Notes under the pieces: model-generated
What the model was told of the DNA's origin: nothing
Databases searched by the model: none
Seen by the model: only the letters and a program-made list of their open reading frames with translations
In this document: piece by piece, positions 50,001 to 58,112 of the stretch
How the letters are laid out: each line of letters opens with the position of its first letter
Numbering within the stretch: the stretch's first letter is position 1
Position numbers and translations under genes: made by a program
DNA from: Bos javanicus
Lineage: Eukaryota; Chordata; Mammalia; Artiodactyla; Bovidae
Assembly: GCF_032452875.1 (NCBI RefSeq)
Contig: NC_083869.1
Location: 124,750,001-124,814,000 of the forward strand
Length of the DNA stretch: 64,000 nucleotides
Direction: 5' to 3'

Positions 50001-52136
50001 GCTTTACTGTGCATTACTTTTTCTTGGGTCTTATTTTTTCCTGGTATTTTGTTCCTTGTTTTTAATTTACATTTATTTACAGTATTCTCACAAGGCACTT
50101 CAAAGTCTTTGTCATATGAGGCACAGTGCACATGTAACATGTATGTTGGTGCCACCATAAAAAACAGCTAGGGTTTAGTAATCAATGGTTGCTATTTCTG
50201 GTTTAGTCGCTAAGTCATGTCCTACTCTTTTGTGACCCCATGGATTATAGCCCGCCAGGCTCCTCTGTTCATGGGATTTCCCAGGCATATGGAAGTTGGT
50301 TGCCATTTCCTATTCCAGGGGATAGTCCTGACCCAGAGATTGAACCCGAGTCTTCTGCACTGGCAGGAAGATTCTTTACCACTCAGTCACCAGGGAAGCC
50401 CAATGGCAGGAAAGGATGATTCCAATTCTTAATAAAGATTAAAATGTGAGAACCTATGTCAGTGTTCTGGAAAGTATTACAGAATGTATTTTCATGCCAG
50501 TAGCTGATTTATCAGGGTTTGCTGTCTGTAAGAATAAGAAAGTACCTGTTTACCAAATAGCCAAAGACTAGGCTGCACTTCCTATCTCCCATCATTTTTC
50601 AACTGACTGATGCTTTAGCAAGCTGCTTTAGTACTCGGCACAGAGTAGATACTCACTAAATACTGTCTTTTTTTTTTGCCTATGTGAAAGTATTCTTCAC
50701 ATTTTGTTTTGTGTAGGTATTTACTGTCTCATTCCCCTATTCGAAAGTAGTAAAATCCATGAGAAGAGGGACTATTTCTGGGTTATTTCAGCCATGTGTC
50801 CAGGAAATCTAGAACAGTGGCACATAGGTAGTGTTTCACATGAGAGTTAAGGGTACTCATGAACTTGGAGAACACAGCTGAATTAGAGTCCTGGCTTCTC
50901 ATTTAAAAGCTGTGTAAATTTAAGACAGCTATTAAGCTTCTCTAATAACAGTACTTAGCTCAGAGGTTTTTGTGATTTTAAAGTGCTTATTACCTAGCAG
51001 ATCATAATCTATTTATATTTACCAAGCATATACCATATGCCAGACATTGTGGTAAACCTTGACCGTGAATTAATGGCACTTAATCCTCACCAGGACTCTA
51101 TGCGGTAGGTGCTTTCATTATGTCTATTTTTACAGACAAGAGGGAGAGATTAAGTCACTTGCTCAAAGTCACACACAGCAGACAAGAGCTTTCAAACCCA
51201 GACTGCCTCAAGTCATCTGTACACCACCAAATGTTAACATCATTATGACAACTATTACTAGAGGTCAAAGCCCTGACCCTCCGCGATGTTAACTTTCTCT
51301 TGAATGACACACGCAGCGAGATCTATAAAGTAGAACGAAGACTGAAGTAAGAGGACAAACCCAGTGAGGCGGTTTCGGATAATTTTGACGCTCATCACTG
51401 TCTCCCCCATGGTAGCAAAGGCTCTGGAGATGAAGTTCTCATCCATGTAGGGCTCCAGCTGCGTAAACACAAGAGCAGAGCGGGTCGGGCCACATCCAGA
51501 CTCCTCGCTTCCCGGATCCGGAGCCCCTCCGCCCTCAGCCCGGGGTGGGCTGCACGCTGCTGGCGGGCGGGAGTGGGGTTGCGGGTGCGGGGGAAGAGGT
51601 TTCCATGCGCAGAATGATTTGAACCCCTGCGTTCCCGGTCCCTCGCCTTCTTTTCCTTTAAATGTGCTCCTTTGTAGAAGCCGCCCCCCTTGGATGGAGG
51701 AATCCATCCCTCCAGTCCCAGAACCAGGGGCGCTCTTCAACCCTTCGGATTCCTCCTATTCTAACCGCCCCCAAACCCTCCTTTTCCCCTCCGCGAACCC
51801 AGGCGGGGCCCCCAAGACCCCTCCCCCTCGGAGTCAGCCCCCTTCACCTACACGCTGGGACTGAATTGGGCGTCACCTAAAAGAACTGCCCCTCTCCAAG
51901 CACTTCCACCCTTTGAGGACCCTTCCCCTCAGTCTTGGCCCCCCCGGTACCTAAATAACTGGGACTCGCGCCGGCGTCGCCTAAAAGAACTCCCCTACCC
52001 ATTCACGTCCACCCTTTTGGAGATTCGAGGGCCCTCCCCCCTCGGCCCCTTTCTTCCTCGCGACGCTAACATTCCTGCGCCACAGACCCAGGAAGCCGCC
52101 CTCACTCACGTCGCCCATCCACAGGCTGGCCGCCAT
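28909..52136 (-). CDS. TRNAU1AP: TRNAU1AP (SECp43), selenocysteine tRNA-associated RNA-binding protein
   Basis: Nine coding exons (52110-52136, 51361-51458, 43809-43908, 43145-43197, 40325-40456, 38913-39032, 35887-36049, 35648-35681, 28909-29045) sum to 864 bases, 287 codons plus TAG, identical in length to human. Two RRMs are seen: RNP2 LWMGDL at 5-10 with RNP1 GYCFVEFA at 46-53, and RNP2 LFVGDL at 98-103 with RNP1 GYGFVKFT at 138-145. A Tyr/Gln-rich segment (about 183-230) and an acidic tail ending in SSEIPAMM follow. The protein binds selenocysteine tRNA and supports its modification and selenoprotein synthesis. The start ATG (MAASLWMGD) follows a CpG-rich promoter. The phase is intact at all eight junctions. 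The only weak splice site is the exon 2 donor (GTTTGT). Confidence 0.97.
29405..29605 (-). mobile_element. Bov-tA SINE
   Basis: A full bipartite copy, antisense on +, in TRNAU1AP intron 8. Confidence 0.88.
29606..30190. other. Intron 8 stretch
   Basis: AT-rich intron, nothing recognised apart from a possible L1 fragment at about 29,960-30,130. Confidence 0.35.
30192..31400 (+). mobile_element. CHR-2-type SINE interrupted by BovB
   Basis: The SINE head (AGGGACTTTCCTGGTGGTCC) stops at 30,235 and its continuation (ATGCAGGGGGCCCTGG) resumes near 31,281. BovB lies between, flanked by ACTCCCAA on both sides. Confidence 0.88.
30236..31276 (+). mobile_element. BovB LINE, 5'-truncated
   Basis: It begins within the reverse transcriptase just at the AKAFDCVDH-type segment, keeps RYADDTTLMA and ends in ACTGAACTGA. 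The frame has several shifts and stops. Confidence 0.9.
31396..31980 (-). mobile_element. BovB 3' fragment, antisense
   Basis: About 585 bases of the BovB 3' half on the opposite strand to the preceding copy; it ends within the reverse transcriptase. Confidence 0.88.
32010..32630 (+). repeat. L1 3' end fragment
   Basis: It carries the L1 ORF2 C-terminal/3' UTR signature (AATGTCCATCAACTGAATGG, then the GGTTGCCAGGGACAGG block) and ends in an A-rich tail. Confidence 0.7.
32917..33243 (+). repeat. Ancient ERV-L type LTR (MLT2-like), solo
   Basis: The GTGTCAACTTGGTCAGGGTA start, the GTGGGTGGGCCTTAGCCAAT middle and the CTCTGGAGAATCTTGACTAA end fit a MLT2-like solo LTR. No internal coding part is present. 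The family name is from memory. Confidence 0.55.
33624..33722 (-). mobile_element. CHR-2-type SINE
   Basis: Antisense copy; the reverse complement head is GGCAATTCCCTGGCGGTCCA. Confidence 0.85.
33902..34008 (+). mobile_element. CHR-2-type SINE
   Basis: Short sense copy starting AGGGACTTCCCTGGTGGTCC and ending in poly-A. Confidence 0.9.
34045..34270 (+). repeat. MIR fragment
   Basis: MIR-like core (CCTCTTCTGTAAAATCAAGA). Confidence 0.5.
34271..35195. other. AT-rich intron stretch
   Basis: Low-complexity, T/A-rich intron with no recognised feature. Confidence 0.4.
35199..35406 (+). mobile_element. CHR-2-type SINE (long form)
   Basis: Complete unit from GGAGTTCCTTGGTGGTCCAG to a poly-A tail, about 240 bases downstream (in gene order) of exon 8. 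Confidence 0.9.
35648..35681 (-). CDS. TRNAU1AP: TRNAU1AP exon 8 (34 bases)
   Basis: This very small exon encodes TYEEVGDDALE and one base of Asp243; skipping it would shift the frame. Confidence 0.94.
35887..36049 (-). CDS. TRNAU1AP: TRNAU1AP exon 7: Tyr/Gln-rich region
   Basis: It encodes Ser178-Gln231, a low-complexity tract with many Tyr, Gln and Ser residues. Confidence 0.95.
36095..36302 (+). repeat. MIR element
   Basis: A well-kept MIR with the TCACAGATGAGAAAACTGAG core, next to exon 7. Confidence 0.65.
36321..36443 (+). mobile_element. CHR-2-type SINE
   Basis: Sense copy from GGAATCCCTGGTGGTCCAGC to a poly-A run. Confidence 0.9.
36444..38912. other. Intron 6 of TRNAU1AP
   Basis: A MIR-like piece lies at about 36,770-36,890. 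The remainder has no recognised element; the frame at 37,861-38,253 lacks motifs and is judged chance. Confidence 0.4.
38913..39032 (-). CDS. TRNAU1AP: TRNAU1AP exon 6: RRM2 second half
   Basis: It encodes Gly138-Lys176 with RNP1 GYGFVKFT and two bases of Ala177. Confidence 0.95.
39480..39670 (+). repeat. MIR element
   Basis: MIR pattern with GCACTATGCTGAGTATTTTC and the ACTTGCCCAAAGTCATA phrase. Confidence 0.55.
39690..39985 (+). repeat. Ruminant L1 3' UTR
   Basis: Sense copy with ATGATCTCACTTATGTGTGG and TACTGTATAGCACAGGGAAC, ending in an A/T-rich tail. Confidence 0.7.
40040..40260 (+). repeat. MIR element
   Basis: MIR core with TTTCACAGATGAGGAAACAG, directly downstream (in gene order) of exon 5. 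Confidence 0.6.
40325..40456 (-). CDS. TRNAU1AP: TRNAU1AP exon 5: RRM2 first half
   Basis: It encodes Pro94-Ser136 with RNP2 LFVGDL and two bases of Lys137. Confidence 0.95.
40589..40722 (-). mobile_element. Bov-A2 SINE, half unit
   Basis: Antisense copy starting with a GCTGCTGCTGCT run on the + strand. Confidence 0.88.
41128..41263 (+). mobile_element. CHR-2-type SINE with internal repeat
   Basis: Begins GGCCTTCCCTGGTGGCCCAG; a short AGTTAAGTTACTTAAGTAGT repeat has expanded inside the head. Confidence 0.85.
41279..41395 (+). mobile_element. CHR-2-type SINE
   Basis: Begins GGGAATTTCCTGGCAGTCCA and ends in a poly-A run. Confidence 0.88.
41423..41687 (+). mobile_element. Bov-A2 SINE (two units)
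   Basis: Tandem units joined by a CTTTCACTTTTCGCTTTCA linker, the normal Bov-A2 design. Confidence 0.92.
41690..42140. other. AT-rich intron stretch
   Basis: No recognised element; possibly an old repeat. Confidence 0.35.
42143..42480 (-). repeat. Ruminant L1 3' UTR, antisense
   Basis: GTGTACAGCAAAGTAAATCA and AGAGCTCCCTATGCTATACA are typical of the antisense L1 3' end. Confidence 0.7.
42521..42728 (-). mobile_element. Bov-tA SINE
   Basis: Complete antisense copy. Confidence 0.9.
43145..43197 (-). CDS. TRNAU1AP: TRNAU1AP exon 4: linker
   Basis: Seventeen codons (AKRFKLNYATYGKQPDN) and two bases of Ser93 join the RRMs. Confidence 0.95.
43545..43760 (+). repeat. MIR element
   Basis: MIR from AGTGGAAAGGGCATGGGTTT through the TTGCCTTGGGCAAGTTATTC block, 50 bases from TRNAU1AP exon 3. 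Confidence 0.65.
43809..43908 (-). CDS. TRNAU1AP: TRNAU1AP exon 3: RNP1 of RRM1
   Basis: It encodes Ile43-Pro75, including GYCFVEFA. Confidence 0.95.
43958..44084 (+). mobile_element. CHR-2-type SINE
   Basis: Degenerate head, then GAACTAGATCCTATATGCCG and a TAAATAAAT tail. Confidence 0.75.
44509..44690 (+). mobile_element. CHR-2-type SINE
   Basis: Sense copy from CGGACTTCCCTGGTGGTCCA to an AAAAATAAAAAT tail. Confidence 0.9.
44770..46182 (-). mobile_element. BovB LINE, antisense on +, long intact RT frame
   Basis: The - strand frame at 44922-46193 runs 423 codons without a stop and covers the reverse-transcriptase domain: FIPIPKKGSAKECSNYR, DVQAGFRKGRG, FDYVDHNKLWKML, RYADDTTLMAESEEEL and the C-terminal MYGCESWTVKKAERR. 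The endonuclease is lost (5' truncation near 46,182). It lies in TRNAU1AP intron 2, in the same orientation as the gene. Lack of decay suggests a young insertion. Confidence 0.93.
46190..46745. other. Intron 2 stretch
   Basis: AT-rich DNA with no recognised feature. Confidence 0.35.
46748..47143 (+). mobile_element. BovB internal/3' fragment
   Basis: Segment from CACTGCAAATGGTGACTGCA to GAGAGCTGACTCAT; the extreme 3' end is missing. Confidence 0.85.
47450..47610 (+). repeat. MIR fragment
   Basis: MIR-like (CACTATAGGCCAAGCACTGT). Confidence 0.55.
47630..47912 (-). mobile_element. Bov-A2 SINE (two units)
   Basis: Antisense tandem units with the GAAAGTGAAAAGTGAAAGTG linker. Confidence 0.92.
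48042..48090. repeat. (TA)n(CA)n microsatellite
   Basis: A TA run of about 13 units followed by CA-rich repeats. Confidence 0.9.
48430..48566 (+). mobile_element. BovB 3' fragment
   Basis: Diverged piece with CTGATGCTGGGAAAGACTGA. Confidence 0.75.
48712..48902 (+). mobile_element. Bov-tA SINE
   Basis: Begins GGGCTTCCCAGGTGGCACAG and ends in GGACACAACTGAGGGACTGA, followed by a CA repeat to about 48,940. Confidence 0.9.
48902..48942. repeat. Alternating purine/pyrimidine (CA/CG)n
   Basis: GCACGC, CACGCGTG and (CA)n, grown from the end of the adjacent SINE. Confidence 0.8.
49026..49314 (+). mobile_element. Bov-A2 SINE with (CAG)n tail
   Basis: Two tandem units, ending in about nine CAG/AGC triplets (49,288-49,314). 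Confidence 0.92.
49346..49625 (+). mobile_element. CHR-2-type SINE (long form)
   Basis: Complete unit from GGACTTCCTGGTGGTCCAGT to CCAAAAATCAAG and a T/A tail. Confidence 0.9.
49790..49901 (+). mobile_element. Bov-A2 SINE, diverged half unit
   Basis: CCTGGAGAATCCCACAGACA and AGTCAGGCACGACTGAGCAC blocks. Confidence 0.75.
50202..50402 (-). mobile_element. Bov-tA SINE
   Basis: Antisense; the reverse complement starts TTGGGCTTCCCTGGTGACTG. Confidence 0.9.
50403..51250. other. Intron 2 stretch with MIR
   Basis: MIR pattern at about 51,010-51,240 (GAGAGATTAAGTCACTTGCT). The rest is plain. Confidence 0.5.
51361..51458 (-). CDS. TRNAU1AP: TRNAU1AP exon 2: RRM1 middle
   Basis: It encodes residues 10-41 and two bases of Gly42. 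The acceptor is TTTACGCAG, and the donor is the non-consensus GTTTGT. Confidence 0.94.
52110..52136 (-). CDS. TRNAU1AP: TRNAU1AP exon 1: start, RNP2 of RRM1
   Basis: Nine codons, MAASLWMGD, with a GTGAGT donor. Confidence 0.95.
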
Positions 52137-52236
52137 GCCCACGGCCCCGCCGGGACTCTGTGGGCTCCCAGAGCTGGCGCGGACGCGGGAGCCACCGAAC
52201 CGGGACCTCCACGGAGCATGCGCCTCGACCGCCTTC

Positions 52237-52247
52237 TGCGCATGCGC
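52237..52247. promoter_or_regulatory. NRF1 site
   Basis: TGCGCATGCGC is the palindromic NRF1 motif, about 100 bases upstream of the TRNAU1AP ATG; a half site GCATGCGCC lies at 52,216-52,224. Confidence 0.6.
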
Positions 52248-52380
52248 CGCAGCTCGGCGCGCAGGACCGCCCCCGCGTGCCGCTCCGGGTTTTTCCGGCT
52301 CCCGGCGGGCAGGTCCCAAGACTGGAGCCCGCGGGAGGGAGCGGGGCAGACCCTGCCCTGCGCTGGGCTGTGGGTGGAGC

Positions 52381-53228
52381 TAGTGACTAGCTTTCTCGGG
52401 TTTCTATTTAAACACACATGTACAGATAAAATTACAGAATTTTACGCTCCTTGTTAAAAAAAAAAAAAAGCAAATATATGCACTTTTTTCCCCCCTTCAA
52501 GTAAAAGATCTCCTTTGGGAGTCTGGACGTTTCAGTTCCACTCACTCAGGCAAATTACTAACTGGTCCGCTCCAGCCACCCCTTCACACTGCATTTCCCA
52601 GTTTGCAAGAGATTTCTGTTGACTGCTGCGCTGGGAGTATTCCATCATTCCCTGGGGAGCAGGGAGGGCAGAATTACAGCGAGTGTAAATTGGGGCAACT
52701 GTGTCATCTCAAACCAGTCTTCAAGTCTTGTCACTTTCTGGCGTCTCAAGTCTACACTAATCCAAACCGCCAGTTCTAACCTGTCCCAAAACAGTGACCT
52801 GCCACAGAAGGCCCTCAGTAAACACCATTTCTAGATAATCCTGACAATTTGACTTCTAATCTGGGAGTATCCCAGGCCTTCACCTCAGTTTAATACCCAT
52901 TTCCTAGAATGTGAAACTTCTATGAGAATTGTTATCTCCAGGTGTGAAAGTCACTCCAAGTGCTTGAGGATCCATTTCCGAGGCTCCTTCTGGGCTGATG
53001 GGCCACTTGAGCCCTTCCTTGACAGTATATAAATCCCAAATTTGGGGTGTTTGGACCCAAAGTCAAGCTCTGGTGGATCCAGCTTTAAATCCAATCACAA
53101 GTTGCCAAATTTCCAATTTTTTTCTATTCACTTCCACAGTACTGTAGTCTTTAGGTGCTTTGACTATAGACTTGAACAAATAGAGCCCAAATCCAAGCCC
53201 TCCTCACTATTTTGGGTAACAGTAGCAC
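52381..53228. other. Spacer upstream of TRNAU1AP
   Basis: Nothing recognised; an A-run lies at about 52,456-52,469. Confidence 0.4.
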
Positions 53229-53440
53229 TTGGTTCCCCTGCCGGCTCAGTGGTAAAGAATCCACTGGCCAGTGCCAGGAGACACAGGTTCCATCTGTATA
53301 TGGGGAAGATCCCCTGGAGAAGGAAATGGCAACCCTCTCCAGTGTTCTTGCCTGGGAAATACCACGGAAGGAGGAACCTGGCGGGCTATAGTCCAAAGGG
53401 TCGAAGAGTCGAACTCGAGTTAGCAACTAACCAACAACAA
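53229..53440 (+). mobile_element. Bov-tA SINE
   Basis: Begins TTCCCCTGCCGGCTCAGTGG and ends with an AACAACAA tail. Confidence 0.88.
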
Positions 53441-53458
53441 AGAGCAGTGCTTACCTTG

Positions 53459-53571
53459 AGGCACCCACTCCAGGACTCCTGCCTGGAAAATCCCACGGAC
53501 TGAGGAGCCTGGGAGGCTACAGTCCATGGGGTCGCAAAGAGTCGGACACAACTGAGTGACTTCACTTCACC
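53459..53571 (+). mobile_element. Bov-A2 SINE, half unit
   Basis: CCCACTCCAGGACTCCTGCC to GAGTGACTTCACTTCACC. Confidence 0.88.
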
Positions 53572-53582
53572 TTGTGCCATGT

Positions 53583-53693
53583 TTTGCTTGGCCAAGCAGT
53601 GTGGCATGTGGGATCTCAATTCCCAGACCAGGGATCAAACCCATGCCCCCTGCATTGGAATTGTCTTCACCACTGGCCTGCCAGCGAAGTCCC
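53583..53693 (-). mobile_element. CHR-2-type SINE
   Basis: Antisense; reverse complement head GGGACTTCGCTGGCAGGCCA. Confidence 0.82.
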
Positions 53694-53976
53694 AAACCGT
53701 GTTTGTTGTGAGGAGAAAATGACAAGTTGGGAAAACATTTGGCCTAATGCTGGCTTCTAATAAGTCCTCCAACACGGCAGTTGGAGGCCTTAGAATTATA
53801 ACTGATAAATAGCACTATCTACCAACCCCTGTGCTTTTTGCTTACTATTTTTAAATTTCATTTTACATGTGGAAGATTTTTACATATTTAATTTAGAATG
53901 TAAGTTTTATCAGACAGGATTCCTTCTTTGCTGTTTCTAATCAAATTTCCACAAGAATGTCGGGGATATGTTAGAC

Positions 53977-54488
53977 GTCTTTGTTGGCAAAGTAATGTCT
54001 CTGCTTTTTAATATGCTGTCTAGGTTGGTCATAGCTTTTCTTCCAAGGAGTAAGTGTCTTAATTTCACCAACAAAGGTCCATATAGTAAAAACTCTGGTT
54101 TTTCCAGTAGTCATGTATGGATCTGAGAGTTGGACCATAAGGCTAAGCGCCGAAGAATCAATGCTTTTGAACTGTGGTGTTGGAGAAGACTCTCAAGAGT
54201 CCCTTGGACTGCAAGATCAAACCCGTCAGTCCTAAAGGAAATCAGTCCTGAATATTCATTGCAAGGACTGATGCACCTGATGCGAAGAAATGACTCATTG
54301 GAAAAGTCCCTGATGCTAGGAAAGCTTGAAGGCAAAAGGGGACAGAGGATGAGATGGTTGGATGGCATCACAGACTCGATGGACATGAATTTGAGCAAGC
54401 TCCAGGGGTTGGTAATAGACAGGGAAGTCTGGGGTGCTGCAGTCCATGTGGTTGCAGAGTCAGACACAACTGAGCAACTGAACTGAGA
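53977..54488 (+). mobile_element. BovB with 5' inversion (twin priming)
   Basis: The 3' part (54068-54488) is sense, but 53977-54067 is the adjoining upstream BovB segment in reverse. Both sides of the switch contain CCAACAAAG, a nine-base overlap. Confidence 0.88.
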
Positions 54489-54610
54489 CACCGGAAAAAA
54501 AATTAATTTTATGTCAAACAATAAACAGCTGTCCCTTACCCTACCTATCCCTTATCCCAACCTTTTCCCTAAAATATGTGTATTTCTAAATAATATACTT
54601 TTAAGACAAT

Positions 54611-54909
54611 TTGACTGTCCTGGGTCTTCGTTGCTGTGCCGGCTTTTCTCCAGTCGTGGAGAGTGGAGGCTACGCTCTATTGTAGCGCACAGGCTTCTCA
54701 CTGTGGTAGCTTCTCTTGTTGTGGAGCACAGGCCCTAGGGCACGAGGGCTTCAGTAGTTGGGGCCGCAGGACTCTAGAGCACAGGCTCGATAGTTGTGGC
54801 AGGGGCTTAGTTGCTCTGCAGTACGAGGGATCTTCCAGCAACGGGGATCAAACCGGTGTCTCCTGCATTGGCAGACAGGTTCTTTACCACTGAGCCGCCA
54901 GGGAAGCCC
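54611..54909 (-). mobile_element. CHR-2-type SINE (long form)
   Basis: Antisense; reverse complement head GGGCTTCCCTGGCGGCTCAG, about 300 bases. Confidence 0.85.
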
Positions 54910-55383
54910 TCAATAATATAATTTCTATTCATTTGTAGTTTCAGATATTTTAGGGACGTCCCCTCAGACATACACACTTTTCCGTCTTCTGATTGCAATT
55001 TGTTAATTGTACTACATTATTATGATTGTAAATAGTATTTACAGCTGAGCCATATGTGGTGATTACATTTGTTTTGTGGTAGTCAATCCAGGTTGGAGGA
55101 GGATAGGGGAAAAGGTAAAACTTAAGAGCACTTGACACGTTTGAACGTAAAAAAGGAGATTCATACTTCTGATAGACTATGACACTGAATTATTGAACAA
55201 CACTTATACCAAAAAAGTAAGCAAGTGAAAAAACAAGGCAATTATGAACCACAGGGAATTTTGAAATGTGCAACGGTTGTAACAGCAAAGGCTTGTGGAG
55301 CCTTTACTTTGTGCCTGATACTTTTCTAATATACATAAAGCACCTACAGAGAGCTTTATAACTGTTACATACAATACATATCA
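54910..55383. other. Unique spacer
   Basis: AT-rich, nothing recognised. Confidence 0.4.
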
Positions 55384-55503
55384 GGGCTTCACTGATAGCT
55401 CAGTTGATAAAGAATCCACCTGCAATGCAGGATACCCCAGCTTAATTCCTGGGTTGGGAAGATCTGATGGAGAAAGGATAGGCTACCCACTCTAGTACTC
55501 TTT
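55384..55503 (+). mobile_element. Bov-tA SINE, truncated
   Basis: Head GGGCTTCACTGATAGCTCAG; interrupted by or fused to the next copy at TAGTACTCTT. Confidence 0.85.
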
Positions 55504-55692
55504 GGCTTCCCTTGTGGCTCAGCTAGATAAAGAATCCACCTGCAATGTGGGAAACCTGGATTCAATCCCTGGGTTGGGAAGATCCCCTGGAGAAGGGAAA
55601 GGCTACCCACTCCAGTATTCTGGCCTGGAGAATTCCACAGACTGTATAGCCTACGGGGTCCCAAAGAGTCGGACACGACTGAGTGACTTTCA
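55504..55692 (+). mobile_element. Bov-tA SINE
   Basis: Second tandem copy, full length, head GGCTTCCCTTGTGGCTCAGC. Confidence 0.9.
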
Positions 55693-56935
55693 CTACAATA
55701 CAAGGAAAAGAAAGGCAGCTAGATCTCAAGTTAGTCACTTGAACTCCCAGGGACATTTTCCTGAGGGACAGCAGTTCCGACTTCACAAGGCTGATGTGAG
55801 GATGAAATGAGCTATTATTGTATGCAAAGTGCTCAGTACAGTGCCTGGGCCATTTAAGTCTCAATCCACAAGAGCTGTTTTTAAGGAGAAAGTACTTTCA
55901 ATCTGCTGTATGTCAAAAGGGAAAGCTTCAATAAATCTAATCCAAATGGACTTTTTTGGGGGGCAGGGGAAGGAAGAGCAGACACACAGTGCCTCTCTAC
56001 AGTGAAAATATTAAAGTCGAAAGTTGTGATTTTTTTCCCTTCTAGAAGTCCATTTCTAATCAGGATAGGACCTGCATTGAAACTAAAAGTTCGAGGAAAA
56101 AACAATCACAGAAAACATTTTAAGTTACTTTACATCATATTCATTTTTCCAAGAGTAGCTGACATCAAGAATCCTCCTGGCGCTAATACAACTTCCCTGC
56201 TGTACATATTTAGACCTCCTATATTAGCACTGTCCACTGTGACTTTCTGCAATTATAGAAATGTTCTATAAATTTCTGTATTTGCATAGCCCCCAAACCA
56301 TAGGCACTAGCTGCTTTTGACTACTGAGGACTTGCAATATGGCTAATAAAATTGAGGAAGTTCATTTTACATTTTTACAAATTTAAATTAAATCTAAATA
56401 ACCACAAGTAGCTATTGACCACCATACTGGACAGGTCAGCTTTATGTGATTTGGTTGCTCAAATGCCTGTGAAAATCTACACCATTATGCATAAGTTGTT
56501 ATTGTGCAGTTAATCATGTTTAATCAGTTACACTAGCTTTTGAAATGATACATCGTTAAACTTAGTGTAAGTATCTCTAGAGATGTATTGTACTCAAAAA
56601 TCTTGGTTTCAAATTAGGATATTAAAAAGATCCACCCCATGTCTCACATACTGTACAATATAATTTTTTAAAAATCCAGTGATTCTTGAAACATAAATAC
56701 CTAACAAAAACCAATCAACTCATTTTGATTTGTCTAGAACAGCCACTGTTTCATACAAAAAAAAAAAACAAAAACAAAACAACAAATAACAAAAAATGAA
56801 CAGCTGGCACATACCAGGAGTTCTTGACATCACTGAAGTCCTAGTCTTCCCCAGGTCTACAGGCATGGGGTCATTCTGCCCTTCCCAACACAGCAGGTGC
56901 TCCCTTAAAAAAGCAGGGAGTGTGTAGAAAATAAG
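55693..56935. other. Spacer between RCC1 and TRNAU1AP
   Basis: AT-rich; an A-run with ACAAAAACAAAAC pattern lies at about 56,756-56,800. No gene recognised. Confidence 0.4.
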
Positions 56936-56939
56936 TGGC

Positions 56940-57933
56940 CTGTTTTATAAAACTCTAAATTTATTCAAAGTGTTAAAAGATTTCACTCTCTCCTCCAAAA
57001 TACTTTACATTTAAAAAAAAGAAAATCAAAACCCTTTCCTGTTTTTTCTGCCACTGTACATGCTGCTGTTTCCCTTTCTGGAGACCAGCCTCTACCCCTC
57101 CAACCCTCTTCCCCTCCCTCCCTTCACTCTCAATATTGCTTTAAGTTTGTTTATAAAGCCCTCCTTCCCCTCTCCCCACAAGTCCTGCCCTGCAGGCACA
57201 GCTGCCTTTCCAGATTTCAGGCCCTTGGCTGCAGGTGAGGCAGGATGGATGGGGGAGACTGCAGACAAGGCCTGAAGGACAGAATGCTTTGTGCTTCTGG
57301 GAGAAAGGTGGATTGGCTTTTTTCTTGATCAAACAGAGGAGCCCTGTTTTTCTTTTTGCCCCATGGGCACCTGTTCAGGGCCAAATATTTGGCTTGGGGT
57401 TGCCCATGGCTGGGTAGCCTTCCCCTTCTCCAGTTTCCCCCAGGCATAGGTCCATGACAGCTGGGTCTGACGACTGTACCGTGTGTCCGCCTGTGGGTTG
57501 TGAAGGACGGGAAGAGTGGCACAGGACTAGAGCGGGGCTTGATGGAGCCTGACTTCTCAGCGTTATCTGGGCACCAAACACGCAGGGGAGGAAGTTTTGG
57601 TTTTGGAGAGGCAAAACCAGGGTCAGCCAGTGCCACAGAAGTAGGGATGAGCAGGAAGGTCTGACCATATGGCTGTGGGGTGAGCAATGTTCTTTCTGAT
57701 AAAAACCCCTCCCCTCTCTTCCATCTATCCCACCCTCATCCTGTAGGTCCCAGGATGATTCCAGAAAAGAGGGGGGCATAAAGGGGAGAAGGGTTCTGTT
57801 CTGCTGATGAGGAAAAGGCAGGAGGTGACAGAGTACTTGGGGCTGGGAGAGGCCTGCTGGAACACGCAGTCGTCACGGCTTCCCTGTTCCAAGAGGGAGG
57901 TTGGGGGGGCCAGGAACCAGGCCCTCACAGGCT
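56940..57933 (-). promoter_or_regulatory. RCC1: RCC1 3' UTR and poly(A) signal
   Basis: AATAAA on the - strand lies at 56960-56965, about 970 bases past the stop. The UTR is GC-rich and free of SINEs, unlike the spacer beyond it. Confidence 0.7.
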
Positions 57934-58112
57934 TCACCAGCTCTGTTCCTTGTCCTTGACTAGTAAGACTGTGTGCTGGCCCCCGCTGGACACAGTTAAG
58001 ACCACCCGGTTCTCCAGCTGTTTGCCTGTCATCTCCACGGGGCTCCAGGCATCTTCGTCCTGTCCCGTGCCCAGTTGGTAGTTGGTGCCCATGCCCCAGG
58101 CGAAAACACGAC
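57934..58112 (-). CDS. RCC1: RCC1 terminal coding exon: residues 365-422
   Basis: RVFAWGMGTNYQLG to KDKEQSW and TGA. Confidence 0.95.

Larger units (their letters stand above)
51470..52380 (-). promoter_or_regulatory. TRNAU1AP: CpG-rich TRNAU1AP promoter
   Basis: GC- and CpG-rich sequence spans exon 1 and intron 1. No TATA box is seen. The start codon context GGCATGGCGGCC is YY1-like. Confidence 0.7.
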
